Assembly: GCA_000733355.1 (NCBI GenBank)
Contig: JNVV01000040.1
Coordinates: 120,600 to 184,599, forward strand
Origin: Falciphora oryzae
Lineage: Eukaryota > Ascomycota > Sordariomycetes > Magnaporthales > Magnaporthaceae
Length of the DNA: 64,000 bases
Reading direction: 5' to 3'
The notes under the pieces are model-generated. The model ran no database searches. It was not told the origin of the DNA and was given only the letters and a program-made list of their open reading frames with translations. Each line of letters opens with the position of its first letter. The first letter of the stretch is position 1. This document shows positions 1-10,030 of the stretch, piece after piece. The translations under genes were made by a program, and so were the position numbers.

Positions 1-1022
1 CGAAATCCCACAACCCCGGCGGTTAGGGCGGAAAGCCTCACCGTACAACAAGCTACAGGAGCGTTACGGTAGTTAGGGGTCCTTTTCGACCAAAGGCTTA
101 ATTTTAAAGCCCACGTTGATAACAGGGCTGCAAAGGCTCAAAGCGTTGCCAACCACCTCCGGAAGCTCACGAATTCGGTAGGGGGGATTCCGGCACACTC
201 GGTACATAAAGCCGTTACAACGGTTATAACCCCTACGGCTTTATACGGGGCCGAGGTGTGGTATAAGGGCAAAACCAAACCACACCTGTAACAGGCCTCG
301 GCTCTACTATAGCAAGCTACAGCAGTGTCAGGCCTGGAAAAAGGGGGTTCTCTCAGGGAGATCTCAGAGGTCTAGCAGCTCAACAGTCGTATTTGTGCAG
401 GGCTCAACAAGTCTATGGTGTAGGTAGGAACAGAAAACGATAGCTTGCCCTCTCGGCCTCCTTCACAGGGGGTCCCTCGGGCCCTCCTTATGCTCTGGCC
501 CTCCGGCCGTCCTTCGGTTATCGTCGGCGCGCCTCCTCCTCCGGGGCGTCCGTCGGGACCTGTCTTCCGGTTGTCGTCGGCACGCTTCCTCCTCCGTGGC
601 GTCCGTCGGGGCCGGATGTGTTTCGTCCCCTTCGGAGCTTGGGTGCGCCGTAATCGGGTCGGGCGGATCTGCGGAGGCTAGCCGGTATGCGTGTCGCAGA
701 GCTAAACTCTTTTTGATCCGCACATCCGTTAGGGCTTGCGCCCCTCCGGCTACCACCCGGAACCCTCCCTTGAGGCCACCGGTGGCGTCCCCTACGGCTG
801 CTGGCCATGGTTCTGTGTGGGGTGTTACAGTTTGCCGAAGTCACTAACTAGTACACTATCGCTAGGCGATAATAACAAGGCCTAAAAGGCCCCGCGCACA
901 ACCTTCTCCCTTTTTCCTTAGCGCTTTTTACCTTTTCCATTATCCCAACCGGACCAACAATAAGATCGTTGGTCCCCCGCACTCCCGGCCGGGCCCAGGG
1001 GTGGTCCCAAGGACTCCCCTGC
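1..1022 (+). mobile_element. LINE (Tad/I-like) remnant, interrupted by a solo LTR
   Basis: Positions 1-286 translate on the plus strand into the end of a non-LTR reverse transcriptase, including the connector motif LYGAEVWYKGK that precedes RNase H in Tad/I-clade LINEs. The frame stops at the LTR at 287. Beyond the LTR, 830-870 encodes the last residues of the same LINE ORF (FAEVTN..YTI, with one stop), and 870-1022 matches the 3' untranslated part of the second copy at 8330-8500. About 1 kb of coding sequence, including the whole RNase H domain, is therefore missing between the two pieces. The element runs off the left edge of the window. It is a dead fragment. Confidence 0.75.
287..829 (-). 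repeat. Solo LTR, copy A (543 bp)
   Basis: Bounded by TGTAACA and TGTTACA (TG...CA ends). It is nearly identical, in reverse orientation, to copy B at 1023-1565 and has the same length. No reverse transcriptase, primer-binding site or polypurine tract lies beside it, so I call it a solo LTR. The 5-bp flanks (acacc on the left, gtttg on the right) do not match, unlike those of the LTRs at 3057 and 4128. It contains two copies of a roughly 36-bp unit rich in GGAGGAGGCGTGCCGA. Confidence 0.7.
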
Positions 1023-1565
1023 TGTAACACCCCACACAGAACCATGGCCAGCAGCCCTAGGGGACGCCACCGGTGGCCTCAAGGGAGGCCTCCGGGTGGT
1101 AGCCGGCGGGGCGCAAGCCCTAACGGATGTGCGGATCAAGAGAGTTTAGCTCTGCGACACGCATACCGATTAGCCTCCGCAGATCCGCCCGGCCCGATTA
1201 CGGCGCACCCAAGCTCCGAAAGGGACGAAACACATCCGGCCCCGACGGACGCCACGGAGGAGGAAGCGTGCCGATGACAACCGGAAGACAGGTCCCGACG
1301 GACGCCACGAAGGAGGAGGCGTGCCGACGACAGCCGAAGGTCGGCCGGAGGGCCAGAGCATAAGGAGGGCCCGAGAGACCCCCTGTGAAGGAGGTCCGGA
1401 GGGCAAGCAATCGTTTTTCTGTTTCTACCAACACCATAGACTCGTTGAACCCTGCACCAATACGACTGTTGAACAGCTGGACCTTTGAGATCTCTTTGAG
1501 AGAGCCCCCCCTTTCCAGGCCTGACACTGCTGTAGCTTGCTATAGTAGAGCCAAGGCCTGTTACA
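1023..1565 (+). repeat. Solo LTR, copy B (543 bp)
   Basis: Begins TGTAACACCCC and ends GGCCTGTTACA. It matches copy A in inverted orientation, with only 193 bp of LINE 3' sequence between them, so 287-1565 could form a very long hairpin. Differences from copy A are scattered substitutions and small indels, with no obvious C-to-T bias. There is no 5-bp target duplication (cctgc on the left, ggttt on the right). Confidence 0.7.
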
Positions 1566-2463
1566 GGTTTGGGAAAAGCAATCGGGTGCGCTAAAAGCAC
1601 TTAAACTAATAGGCTTATGCTTACGTAGCATAAATACATAAAACTTACCGGGGACGGGGGTTTACCCCGGCTTTGCCGGTCCGCCTGAAGCGACTATAAA
1701 ATCTCGTCGACCTCCTCCTCCTCTTCTTTTTCCTCCTCCTCGCTATTTACGTCCGCCGGGCGGACCCTCCCTTCGTCGTTTACCTAGTTAGGGACCGGAG
1801 AACGCTCCTTTTCGAACGAAAGGGATATTCCCGGGGGAACGACGGAAGAGGGCCGCTAGACGGATGTGTTTTCGAGGAGGGCCAGGGCTGCAGTAGCGGC
1901 GGGGACGAGGTCCGAGTACTTCGCCCTCGGCGGCAGGAGCGGACGCCCGGAGGGCAGCGGCCGGCGCGCGGGCGCGGGCGGTGGCGGCGCCGGAGGCGCG
2001 GCAGGCGGCGGCGGTGCTAGCAACACAAAAGGCGGCGGCGGCGGCGGGCGGCAGCACCCAAGGAGGCGGCGGCGGCAACACCCAGGGAGGCAGCAGCGGA
2101 ACTACACAAGTTCAAAAGCCCAAGCCTGCGCCACCGGTGAACCCTGTACCGGTGAAGCCTGCGCCAGCTGTAAAACTGTTACACCGGCGCTAAATGGGCC
2201 CGCGGCCGGCACTAGAAGCGGGAGGAACAAGGGTGGCTCTGGCAAACCCTGAGTACATACGGAATCGTGGAAGGTTTATATGCGGGACAGTGTTGGGGGA
2301 GTATCTTTTATATCTACAGGCGTTTAGGCGTATTTGGTTGGAACCGGAGTATTGGATTGGAAATTGGTGAGGGTATCGCGAATGTGAGAGCCAATGAGGG
2401 GATCTCTAAAGTGGTTGTTCTAATCTCGATAGTCTACAAAAGAGAGATAATCTGTATGCGCCG

Positions 2464-2483
2464 CCCTTATCTGCAGATAAGGG
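2464..2483. repeat. GATAAG palindrome, copy 1
   Basis: CCCTTATCTGCAGATAAGGG is a perfect 20-bp palindrome. Near-copies with the same CTTATC-N4-GATAAG core occur at 2807-2827 and 13301-13316. Confidence 0.6.
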
Positions 2484-2806
2484 CTCGCAGGCCCTGTCGG
2501 GCCGGTCTACCAGGTGCAGCCGCGTTGGGGTTTGCATGTCAGGGGCAGGACCCGATTAGATAAGTGTGTGGAGTGCACGCTCCTCCTCCGGAGCGTCCCC
2601 TTGAAGGGACGTCCCAATTAGGAATCTGGCTCCTCCACACTTGGAGGGCAAGATTCAGCAACGTCAATATTGAAACCTGACTACTGGCCACTCGCTACTT
2701 TCTCTTGCGCCTTGGACGCTGTGAACCCAGTCCCTCCTGGCAGAGGAACCCCAAGTCACGACACTGGCGGGGCGGCCTCAGAGATAACCTCTATGCGGGC
2801 CCCACT

Positions 2807-2827
2807 CCCCTTATCAGCAGATAAGGG
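2807..2827. repeat. GATAAG palindrome, copy 2
   Basis: CCCTTATCAGCAGATAAGGG has the same stem as copy 1 with one changed base in the centre. It lies in similarly GC-rich flanks. Confidence 0.5.
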
Positions 2828-3056
2828 CGCCCGGCAGGCGCCCCGCTCCTTGTAAACCGAGTCAAGGACTCGTGCAAAGAGTGGGTCTGGCCAAGTCAGT
2901 GCCTCCCAGGGCCGTGCCAGCCATGACATTTTCCTACTACAGTTGAGCAGGTAAATAAAGCCTGGGAGCTGGTTATTTTGCGGTAAGCGTGTCTGAGAGG
3001 GCTGAATACGGATAGATTCAAAGGCTGCAAAACGTGCGAGGTATGAGGGGGTAAAT

Positions 3057-3399
3057 TGTAACAACCCGTCCTAACGGCGAGAGAAAGAGGACTACTAAGC
3101 CCAGTACAGCGACAATCAGACGCTGTAGGGCGCTGACACAGCACGCACAGCCCCAGGACACCTGAGTCTAGACGCTGCCAGGCGCTGACTCCAGCGTACG
3201 TCCAACACCCCAGCACAGATGGAAAGGGGTCTATAAGAGCAAGCCTAACAGGGGCCTCGGAAAAAGGAACCTGGGAGGCAAGCGACAGAAAATGAGTAAC
3301 ACATCACATCTACATTTTGCCCTAGACATTGCCATTGCCGTAGAGTTGAGCCTCTAAGATCTCCCTGCGAAACCTCGCTAGCACAAGCAGCACGTTACA
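3057..3399. repeat. Solo LTR, copy C (343 bp) with 5-bp TSD
   Basis: Starts TGTAACA, ends GTTACA, and is flanked by perfect 5-bp duplications TAAAT (3052-3056 and 3400-3404). It interrupts the transposase coding sequence in its DDE domain. One end (read on the minus strand) shares TGTAACGTGCT and GCAGGGAGATCT with copy D, so both belong to the same LTR family. Plus-strand TCTATAAG at about 3230 could be a TATA box. Two diverged copies of the GACGCTG motif seen in the 33-bp array occur at about 3118 and 3170. Confidence 0.85.
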
Positions 3400-3984
3400 T
3401 AAATAAACGAGATAAACGTCGTTCCGGAGGCAAAGATACATAAACTCTTTGGTTATATGCGATCCGTGCCCATCCAAAATCAAAAGCCGGCGTTCAAGGG
3501 TAGGGGGTTTAGTGTGAGGGAGGAAAACTTTTTGCAGCCATTCTACCGCAGTACGGTCAGAAGTCCCCCCGTTGTCCGTTGCGGTGAATTGCCAGCCTCG
3601 GAATTGGCTTTTATCCTCCGGAAACCATTGTTCTTGTACGTGTTTTCCCTTGAAAGTAATGAGGGGAGGAAGCAAGACCCCAGTGGCCGAGATGCACTCG
3701 AGAAAACTCGTCCAAACGCGAGATCCGGGCTCTTTTCTTTGCAAAAGCCGGGCCTCCGCGAGGCCTAGAACGAGACCGTTACCCGTCTTCCCCTCCTGTA
3801 AACCGCCTTCGTCCATATTGTACGTGTTTTCCGGCTTGATCCCGGCCACCTCCGGGACATCCAGGCGCTGCCACCACCGCTCTATTACTTCCGTAGTAGC
3901 CCTTTTGAGACGGGCCGACTCTATGCGCCGGCTGTCAGCCTGAAGCGGCCTTAGAGCAAATTCTCTACCAGAATGCTCCTCAAC

Positions 3985-4127
3985 AGTGTTCAGACGCTGT
4001 AGGACGCTGACTTAAGCAGTGTTCAGACGCTGTAGGATGCTGACTCCAGCAGTATTCAGACGCTGTAGGATGCTGACTCCAGCAGTATTCAGACGCTGTA
4101 GGATGCTGACTCCAGCAGTGCCTAGAC
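3985..4127 (+). repeat. 33-bp tandem repeat array (4+ units)
   Basis: The unit starting CAGACGCTGTAGGATGCTGAC recurs with an exact 33-bp period at 3991, 4024, 4057 and 4090. A fifth unit is cut by the LTR at 4128 and resumes at about 4452 (actgcggaacgctgac). The array sits between transposase pieces 1 and 2, so it arrived after or together with the insertion that split the transposase. Confidence 0.85.
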
Positions 4128-4446
4128 TGTAACGTGCTACGCACTGGAAGGGTCCTCGCAGGGAGATCTCAGAGGTTCAGGACACTCAGCAGTTCTGATT
4201 CTTCGTTCAAGGTAGTGAGTAGGGTAATACATGAACGGTAGCTTGCCCCCTGAACTCCCTTATAGGGAGTCCTGTGAGCTCTTCTTGTACATCTCGCCTT
4301 GGCGGCCTTCTGGCCGTCAACTGCTGGCGTCTAGATTGTCAGCCCCCTCTCCTGAGCTAGCAGCCTGGTTCTGAAGTATCCAGTGCCGCTAAAGGGGCCG
4401 ACTTCCACTGAGGAGGCCCGTGGCCTCCTCGTCCAGGGGTGTTACA
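4128..4446. repeat. Solo LTR, copy D (319 bp) with 5-bp TSD
   Basis: Starts TGTAACG, ends TGTTACA, with perfect duplications TAGAC at 4123-4127 and 4447-4451. It is a shortened, diverged relative of copies A, B and E: it shares GCAGGGAGATCTCAGAGG near one end and the GTAGCTTGCCC block. It lies inside the 33-bp array, so it is the younger of the two. Confidence 0.85.
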
Positions 4447-5149
4447 TAGACACTGCGGAACGCTGACAACGTTCCCAGCGCCATAGTTGAGAAACAGGAC
4501 TTTGGATATAAAAATAAGCCTGGAAGATCCTAGGGGAATGGGGATCGGGAGAAGGAGGCGAGAGAGAAAAAAATTCTTCTGTCTGAGGTACTACCCTACA
4601 TACTACCTTGAAGCGATAGAATCAGAACAACATCACGATCACTCCTTCTTTGGTGCTAAAAAGTCTGACACCGGCCCCCTCCGGTACGGATCTCCGGATA
4701 TCGGCCCAAAAAGCCACGGATCCAGTGCTTCCCGAGGGGCTGGGAGGCGCCCCTTTGCTGGAGGATCTCTTGTGCAACAAATCGGACTTCTGCATGCGTT
4801 GGTGGGAGCCCTAGAGAGGCTTGCACGAAGATCCAGTCCGCTAAACGCTTCTCCTGCTCCGGGGCTATCTGCTGATATTCTTCCTGTGACTGTCGGATAG
4901 GTAGGGCGCCTTTTAGGCGGTCTTGAAGGGTTGACCTCGGTATGCCCCAAAGTCGAGCAGCCCTCGCGATTGGAACCTTCGCTTCCACGGCGGCGACGGC
5001 CTGGTCGATATCTTGTTCCGTATACTGTTTTTCGGGCATCTCAGCATTCGAATGCAGCAAAAAAGGAGGAAAACGGACCAAAATTGATGGAATCCCGTAG
5101 AATTGATGTACGTGCGACGATCTGAGGTTATGGGCCCGTGATGGTGCCG

Positions 5150-5184
5150 GACAGTGAGCGTGCCGGACAGGGTGTGCACTGACT
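5150..5184 (-). repeat. Right terminal inverted repeat of the Fot1/pogo element
   Basis: On the minus strand it reads AGTCAGTGCACACCCTGTCC from the outer end and is flanked by TA. It pairs imperfectly with 2894-2925 (AGTCAGTGC-CTCCC..GCCGTGCC). Confidence 0.55.
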
Positions 5185-5400
5185 TATCTGGTTCTTGATC
5201 TATTTCAATTTTCCCGCTGCCAGGACCAGTCCTTCTTGTCCCCATGCCGATTGCTCTACAATTCTTGCTGTTATTAATACCTATCATTTTGAATGGAGTC
5301 CCGAGGCCGTCCGACGTATGACTATTTTTGGTGTCAGAACCACTGCTTTTGTTGACGATTATAAACCTGAAGGGGGCACGGAGTCCTGGGCAGTACTATA

Positions 5401-7094
5401 TCAGGCCAGGGTGCTGTTCTTGCACTCGGTCTGCCATGTCTCCCAGGAATATTTCTGGAGCAGAACGCCATTGTGGCCCAGCTCGACACCAGTCTGGACC
5501 GTGTCCAGCCCACCACGCGGAGTAGGCTCCCAGCCCTTCTTCGTCAGACCAGCCGCCGGGTCCTCGATGAAAGCAAGGTAGAGGTCCTGCATGGCGTTGC
5601 TGAGCTCGTGCTCGAACGGGGTCGACTGTCCGCGCGCGATACCGTGCGTTCCGAAGATGAGGGGCAGCTCCGCGGAGTGGAACGCGCCCCGGCTATCTGG
5701 CATGATGTTGGTGAAGTTGGCCGAGTACATGTACCGCCACGTCGTAAGGCCGGCGGCGCCACGCAAGCTGGTCTCAAAATGCGCCGGACAGCCGAAATCA
5801 CCGTCCCCTGGCACGGTCGCGTTGGGCGGGAGCGGGCCAGCTTCGCCGGAGAGGTCCCACTCGTCACGGTTCGTTCCGGTGATGGCAGGCTGCAACAGCA
5901 TGGTCGTGTCAGAAAGAATAAGAAATACTCCATGTGCGCACGGGGAGGGAGAAGGGATCTTACGCCCTGGGCGACCTTGCCGTTCAAAGTCCTTTTAGCA
6001 TAGTCGGAGAATACCGTCTTCTCGTCCACAACAACATCAAACGGAATATGTTCCTTGTCGACGTACTCCTGGAGTTCGCGGAACGGAATCTTCCTAAGGC
6101 AGCTTAGTTCGCCCTCTTTGGGGCATCCAAAAACAGCCGCCAGGGACGAAAAGGTCGATTGTGTGGGATCGGAGACCAAGATGGGCAGGAATGGAGAACC
6201 CGAGTTCTTCATGAAGCCGGCGGCTATGGGATCCTCGGGATAGGCGTACTGGTAGTGCGAGACGGAGGCGGCGCCCGCGCTCTGGCCCCAAAGGACGATG
6301 CGGCTAGGGTCGCCGCCGAACGCGGCGATGTTATCCCTCACCCACTCGACTCCCAGGCGTTGATCCAGGAGGCCGAGGTTCTGCTCCTTGGGATCGAGTT
6401 CTTTGGCGTTGGGGAAACCGAAGAGGCCCAGGCGATAGCTGGCAGAAAGTCAGCAGCAGCAGCAGCAGCAGCAGCTTTGGGACATCCAACCCAAAGGGCT
6501 TGACCTACTTGATGCCCACGACGATGTGCTTCTGGCTTCGCTGTATCCAATTGGTGGGGATCTGGTAGGCAGTGTCGCCACCACCCTGCACGCCGTCTCC
6601 ATTAGCGAAAAAAAACTTGACGCTTCGACTTGCAGCCCACAGGGACTACAAGGGGCACCAACCTCGACGAATCCGCCTCCATAGATCCAAACGACAACAG
6701 GAAGAGGCCCCTCCCGCGCAAGAGGCGCCCACACGTTCAGATACAGGCAGTCCTCGCTGGTGCTGCCAGGCCGGATAAAGAACTCGGCCGGCCAGGTTTC
6801 CACCACCGGCGGATCGGTCTGGGGGCAGGACGGACCCTGCGCCCGGGCATCCAGGGGGGCGTCGAAGGGCTTCCTCGGAAGGGCGGGGAGCCACCTGCGG
6901 TCGCCGACGGGCGCCTCGCCAAACGGGATCCCCAGGAACTGAGCGACCCCGGGCGCCGCGGAGGTGTCGGTGAAGCCGTTGATGACGCCGTTCTTGGTCT
7001 CGACGGTTGTGCCGCCGCGGCCGCTGGGCAGCGCGAGGCACTGCTCCGCGAGGGCGGAGATGGCGGCGAGGGCCTGGAACGTCTTGAGCTGCAT
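5401..7094 (-). CDS. Secreted type-B carboxylesterase/lipase, 4 exons
   Basis: Hydrolyses carboxylic esters; the physiological substrate cannot be told from sequence. Exons on the minus strand are 7094-6663, 6585-6509, 6438-5964 and 5889-5401, joined by GT-AG introns of 77, 70 and 74 bp. The spliced length is 490 residues, slightly short of the usual 520-560. The first 22 or so residues (MQLKTFQALAAISALAEQCLA) look like a signal peptide. Family landmarks are visible in order: SEDCLYLNVW, oxyanion-hole YGGGF, nucleophile elbow GQSAGAASVS, the acidic catalytic residue near GTNRDEW, and the catalytic His in FHSAELPLIFG. The phase-2 join at intron 2 restores the NYRLGLFGF motif, which supports the model. 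Intron 2 contains a (GCT)7 run. The gene is intact although TE remnants lie on both sides. Confidence 0.9.
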
Positions 7095-8042
7095 CGCGGC
7101 TGTGGCCTTGGATGAAGCCTGGGCTGTGGTCCGACTGCGGTGCCGTCACGATACTCGAGGAAAGCACACCGACATATCTCCAGCCTTAAATATGTACCCC
7201 AGGGCAGATGCGCCCCGCCCGCCCGCTCATGATGCAAGCCCATTTGCCGGACTACGAACCATGGGTGTGCGAATTGCGGGGCAAACAATGGATCCGGGGC
7301 CCCCTTTGCTGCAGTGCATAATCGACAATAAAGACAAAATTCAATTTTTTAAAGGGGTTTTAATGGGTGCACGCCTGGGCGCGCTTGGCGAGCCTCAAAT
7401 TGGGCATGATACCAGGAGAAAGACATCCAAAAAAAAAAAATATTAGGCGGAAAACAATCGCCGCACATCTAGGGACTGCATCTAGTTTTGTGTACATCCA
7501 TACACGGACGCGCTCGTTCTGTGGGGATGTGACGAGAAGCGTTGCTTCGAAGTGGTCTTCACCCGTGTCGCTCCAGTCCACATTGAACAAGTGGTGATTG
7601 CCAGGCCGCCTTTCCCAGCCACATCGTTGGTCCGCCGGCCCGGGGTTCGATTCCAACGGCGACAAGGCGTTGGATTGGATTTGCGACCCCCGACCCAACA
7701 AGAGAGGGTAGCATTGCCGGGTTGATGGGTGTGCTACGAAAAGGCCCGAGCCGCGTGCCCCCCAGCCTCCAGGCTCCACCCGTGCGCCGCAAAGGCCGAC
7801 CAGGCCGCCACACCGTTTTTGTCGGCGGTCGTAGGCGCAATCTAGTGAAAGCTAGATACGACGGGACCAGCCGGCGTCTTCTGTGGCTCGAGGAGGTGGT
7901 TAAGCTATGCGAGTGCGAGGGATCGAACAGGGAGCCGTGGACTGCAAAGGTTAGTGGGCCCCTGAGAAGCAGCCTTTCCCCTTCCAGAATCACCTCTTCG
8001 TGCCCACAATATTTCCATGACTCTCTCCAGCTTTTAGAGGCA
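7095..8042. other. Esterase upstream region and unassigned repeat-like DNA
   Basis: 7095-7330 is the likely promoter of the esterase. 7427-7440 is an A-rich run. 7640-7655 reads GGTTCGATTCC, a perfect pol III B-box-like string, but no tRNA fold surrounds it; a decayed tRNA-derived SINE is possible. 7700-8040 has broken open frames on the minus strand (LYASKSWRESWKYC) that I cannot assign. Confidence 0.35.
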
Positions 8043-8170
8043 TAGAGAGTATATTTAACGTCGTTATAGTCGGGATCTACCAGTCCCTGCCTCCCAGGGG
8101 GCATACGACGTGCTAGCGCTACCTAAGCTTGACATTAGGCTACATGTTGCTATCGAGGCGGCTAACAAAT
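8043..8170. repeat. Dispersed repeat R1, copy 1
   Basis: About 125 bp beginning GAGAGTATATTTAACGTCGT and including CATACGACGTGCTAGCGCTACCTAAGCTT and GCTATCGAGGCGGCTAAC as scattered blocks. It matches 41757-41888 with roughly 85-90% identity by eye. The flanks beyond the match are unrelated, so it is a mobile or derived repeat. Confidence 0.75.
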
Positions 8171-8289
8171 CAAACCAAGGGGCACGCCCAAGGCACACGG
8201 AGTTCGGGCCGCATTCCGGCGCTCCTTGTTGGTGAGCGGGCAATCGGCAAAGGGGCGAGTAAACGCTTGGGCGCTGTAGGCGCTGCTGT

Positions 8290-9523
8290 TGGTAGTGGTG
8301 CTATCGGCCGACGGGTGTGCCGGAAAAGGGGGTTAGGCCGGGTTTGGGTGGGGGGTCCTCGGGACCACCCCTGGGCCCGGCCGGAGATACGGGGGACCAA
8401 CGAGCCTACTGTTGGTCCTAGTAGTATAAAGGAAAAGATGGAAAGTGCAAAGGGAAGGAGGAAATAGGTTGTATGCGGGCTTTTTAAGCCCTGTTGCTAC
8501 CGCCCAGCGATAGTGTAATAGTTAGTAACCTCGGCGAACGAGGCAAAAAGGAAAGGCTTTTGCAATAGCCGTTTCCAATATCCGGGCCTATCGAAGGCCG
8601 GGGGAGGGTCCGTTATGGGCCACTTGTTTTCTGCCGCCCTAGCCAGCCTGCAATATACAGGGTGGGAGGGGGACTTGTTTTTTCCGCACCGGCACGGGTT
8701 GTCGTTTTCGTGCTGGAACTTTCGGTGGTACCAGTCGAAATCCCCGTGCCCTGTGCGTGCGGCTATTAGCCGTTGTAACACCTTCCGGTGCAGCCGTAAA
8801 GCTTCGGGTGCGGGCCGTGGTACCGGCGGGAGGCCTATAGCCCTGTACCGGTCCGGTAGGTCGTTTTCGAACCAGGCGTTTCGGGCGTCCCGGGCTATTT
8901 TCCAGGCCAAAGCCTTTACTCCGGCCACCGTTGGTTTGGAGTGTTGAGGTATCGGCAAAGCCGATCCCAACTTTGCTTCGGTGTCGGCCTCTTCGTTCCC
9001 GGGGATTCCCGTATGGCCCGGGGACCAACGGACGTGTACCCGGTATTTATCCATAAAATAATGGACCTCTTTAAAGGCCCCCTGTGAGCTGTCGGGGGCC
9101 GTACTTAAAAAGCCGTTAGCCGCCGAAGTATTGTCGAGGCATAGGTGGAAAGTGCAGTTACGGAAGCTCCGAACGGCTTTGCGGAGGCCCATCCGGCCCC
9201 CTTCCGCTTCGCCGTCGAATACTTCCGCCGGGTGCGCCAGCCGGCCGTGCCCGGAAAGTTTGCGTTGGCCGGCTTGGTGGATTACCCAGCCGTAACCAAC
9301 TGCCCCGTTTTCCGCTTTGGACCCGTCGCTATATACTATAACGTCGGTAGGGGGGAGGGTGCGAAGCCACGCCATAAATGCTTTAGCGGCTGCTTGCTTT
9401 TCTTGTGTAGCTACCGTGCGCCCTGTATATCTATAAGGGAGGTAGGCCGGGCGGGTGCACGCCGGGAGGAGTCCGGCCGTCCTTTGCAGCGAGGTCGTAA
9501 GCCTGCCGGGCAGGCCTGCCCTG
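8290..9523 (-). mobile_element. LINE (Tad/I-like) 3' half with open RNase H frame
   Basis: The minus-strand frame 9531-8497 is open for 344 codons and encodes the C-terminal part of LINE ORF2. An RNase H domain shows its four acidic residues in YSDGSK, GEAEGG, CLDNTSA and NEEAD, with the WSPGHTGIPGN block. It is followed by a C-x-C-x7-H-x3-C knuckle (CRCGKNKSPSHPVYC). The stop at 8497 is followed by about 170 bp of 3' sequence that also ends LINE copy 1 (870-1022). The 5' side is cut by the LTR at 9524, so the reverse transcriptase and endonuclease are absent. The long open frame suggests a comparatively young copy. Confidence 0.85.
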
Positions 9524-10030
9524 TGTAACACGCCGCACAGAACCGTGACCAGCAGCCCTAGGGACCGCCACAGGTGGCCTTAGGGGAGGACTCCGGGTGG
9601 TAGCCAGAGGGGCGCAAGCCCTGAAGGACGTGCGGATCAAAAGAGTTTAGCTCTATGACACGCACGCCGGTTAGCCTCCGCAAATACGGACGCTCAGCCC
9701 GGTCAAGGCGCACCCAAGCTCCGAACCCTGATAAGGGGACAAAACATAACCAGCCCCGTACGGACGCCGCGGAGGAGGAGGCGTGCCGACGACAACCGAA
9801 GGACAGCCGAACGGCCAGGCATAAGAAGGGCCCGAAGGACCCCCTGTGAAGGGAGTCTGGAGGGCAAGCTATCGTTTTCTGTTTCTACCTACCCATTACT
9901 ATAGGCTTCTGTAGCCCTGCACGAATACGACTGTTGAGTTGCTGGACCTTTGAGATCTCCTTGAGAGAACCCCCCCTTTCCAGGCCTGACACTGCTGTAG
10001 CTTGCTATAGTAGAGCCAAGGCCTGTTACA
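9524..10030 (+). repeat. Solo LTR, copy E (507 bp)
   Basis: Starts TGTAACACGCC and ends GCCTGTTACA. It aligns along its length with copies A and B but is 36 bp shorter because it carries one, not two, of the internal roughly 36-bp units. No target duplication is present (ccctg on the left, ctcgg on the right). It truncates the LINE at 8290-9523. Confidence 0.75.

Larger units (their letters stand above)
1566..2893. other. Repeat-derived, gene-free stretch with a Gly-rich segment
   Basis: I recognise no gene here. 1866-2252 is open on the plus strand but encodes an extreme Gly/Ala/Arg composition from GGC/GGCGGC runs, so the openness is likely compositional. 1700-1745 is a pyrimidine (CTC/CCT) tract. 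Two GATAAG hairpins lie at 2464-2483 and 2807-2827. An imperfect inverted repeat (gtgtggag / ctccacac) spans about 2573-2640. Decayed transposon sequence is the likeliest explanation. Confidence 0.4.
2965..5039 (-). pseudogene. Pogo/Fot1 transposase (HTH-CENP-B + DDE), broken into three pieces
   Basis: Piece 1 (5039 to about 4665) starts MPEKQYTEQDIDQAVAAV and contains a Psq-type helix-turn-helix (ARLWGIPRSTLQDRL) followed by a CENP-B-like HTH ending FLGRYPEIRT. Piece 2 (about 3960 to 3405) carries the start of the DDE catalytic domain, with NMDEGG giving the first Asp and LDGHGSH the second. Piece 3 (about 3056 to 2965) has the conserved PPHTSHVLQPL block that normally follows directly. Pieces 2 and 3 are separated exactly by the solo LTR at 3057-3399. 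Pieces 1 and 2 are separated by about 700 bp that include a tandem array and another solo LTR. In a living element these would be one protein of roughly 500-550 residues. The gene is dead. Confidence 0.85.
2894..5184 (-). mobile_element. Fot1/pogo-type DNA transposon, inactivated, with nested LTRs
   Basis: The outer end on the right, read on the minus strand, starts AGTCAGTGCACACC next to a TA (5185-5186). The left end on the plus strand starts AGTCAGTGCCTCCC at 2894. They are imperfect terminal inverted repeats of about 30 bp. The right end carries two CTGTCCGGCAC motifs in direct repeat, as expected for transposase binding sites. Between the ends lies a minus-strand transposase in three pieces, separated by LTR insertions. 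The C-terminal third of a typical Fot1 transposase is missing, because the left terminal repeat follows almost directly after the third piece. Confidence 0.65.

Noticed and set aside
1866..2252. Gly-rich protein gene
   Set aside because: The frame is open because of GGC repeats. It has no conserved segment and sits between TE fragments.
3985..4127. CRISPR-like array
   Set aside because: Units are directly adjacent with no unique spacers, and the genome is eukaryotic. It is an ordinary 33-bp tandem repeat.
7636..7660. Possible tRNA gene (GGTTCGATTCC)
   Set aside because: Only the B-box-like string is present. The T stem does not pair, and no A box, anticodon arm or acceptor stem could be fitted on either strand.
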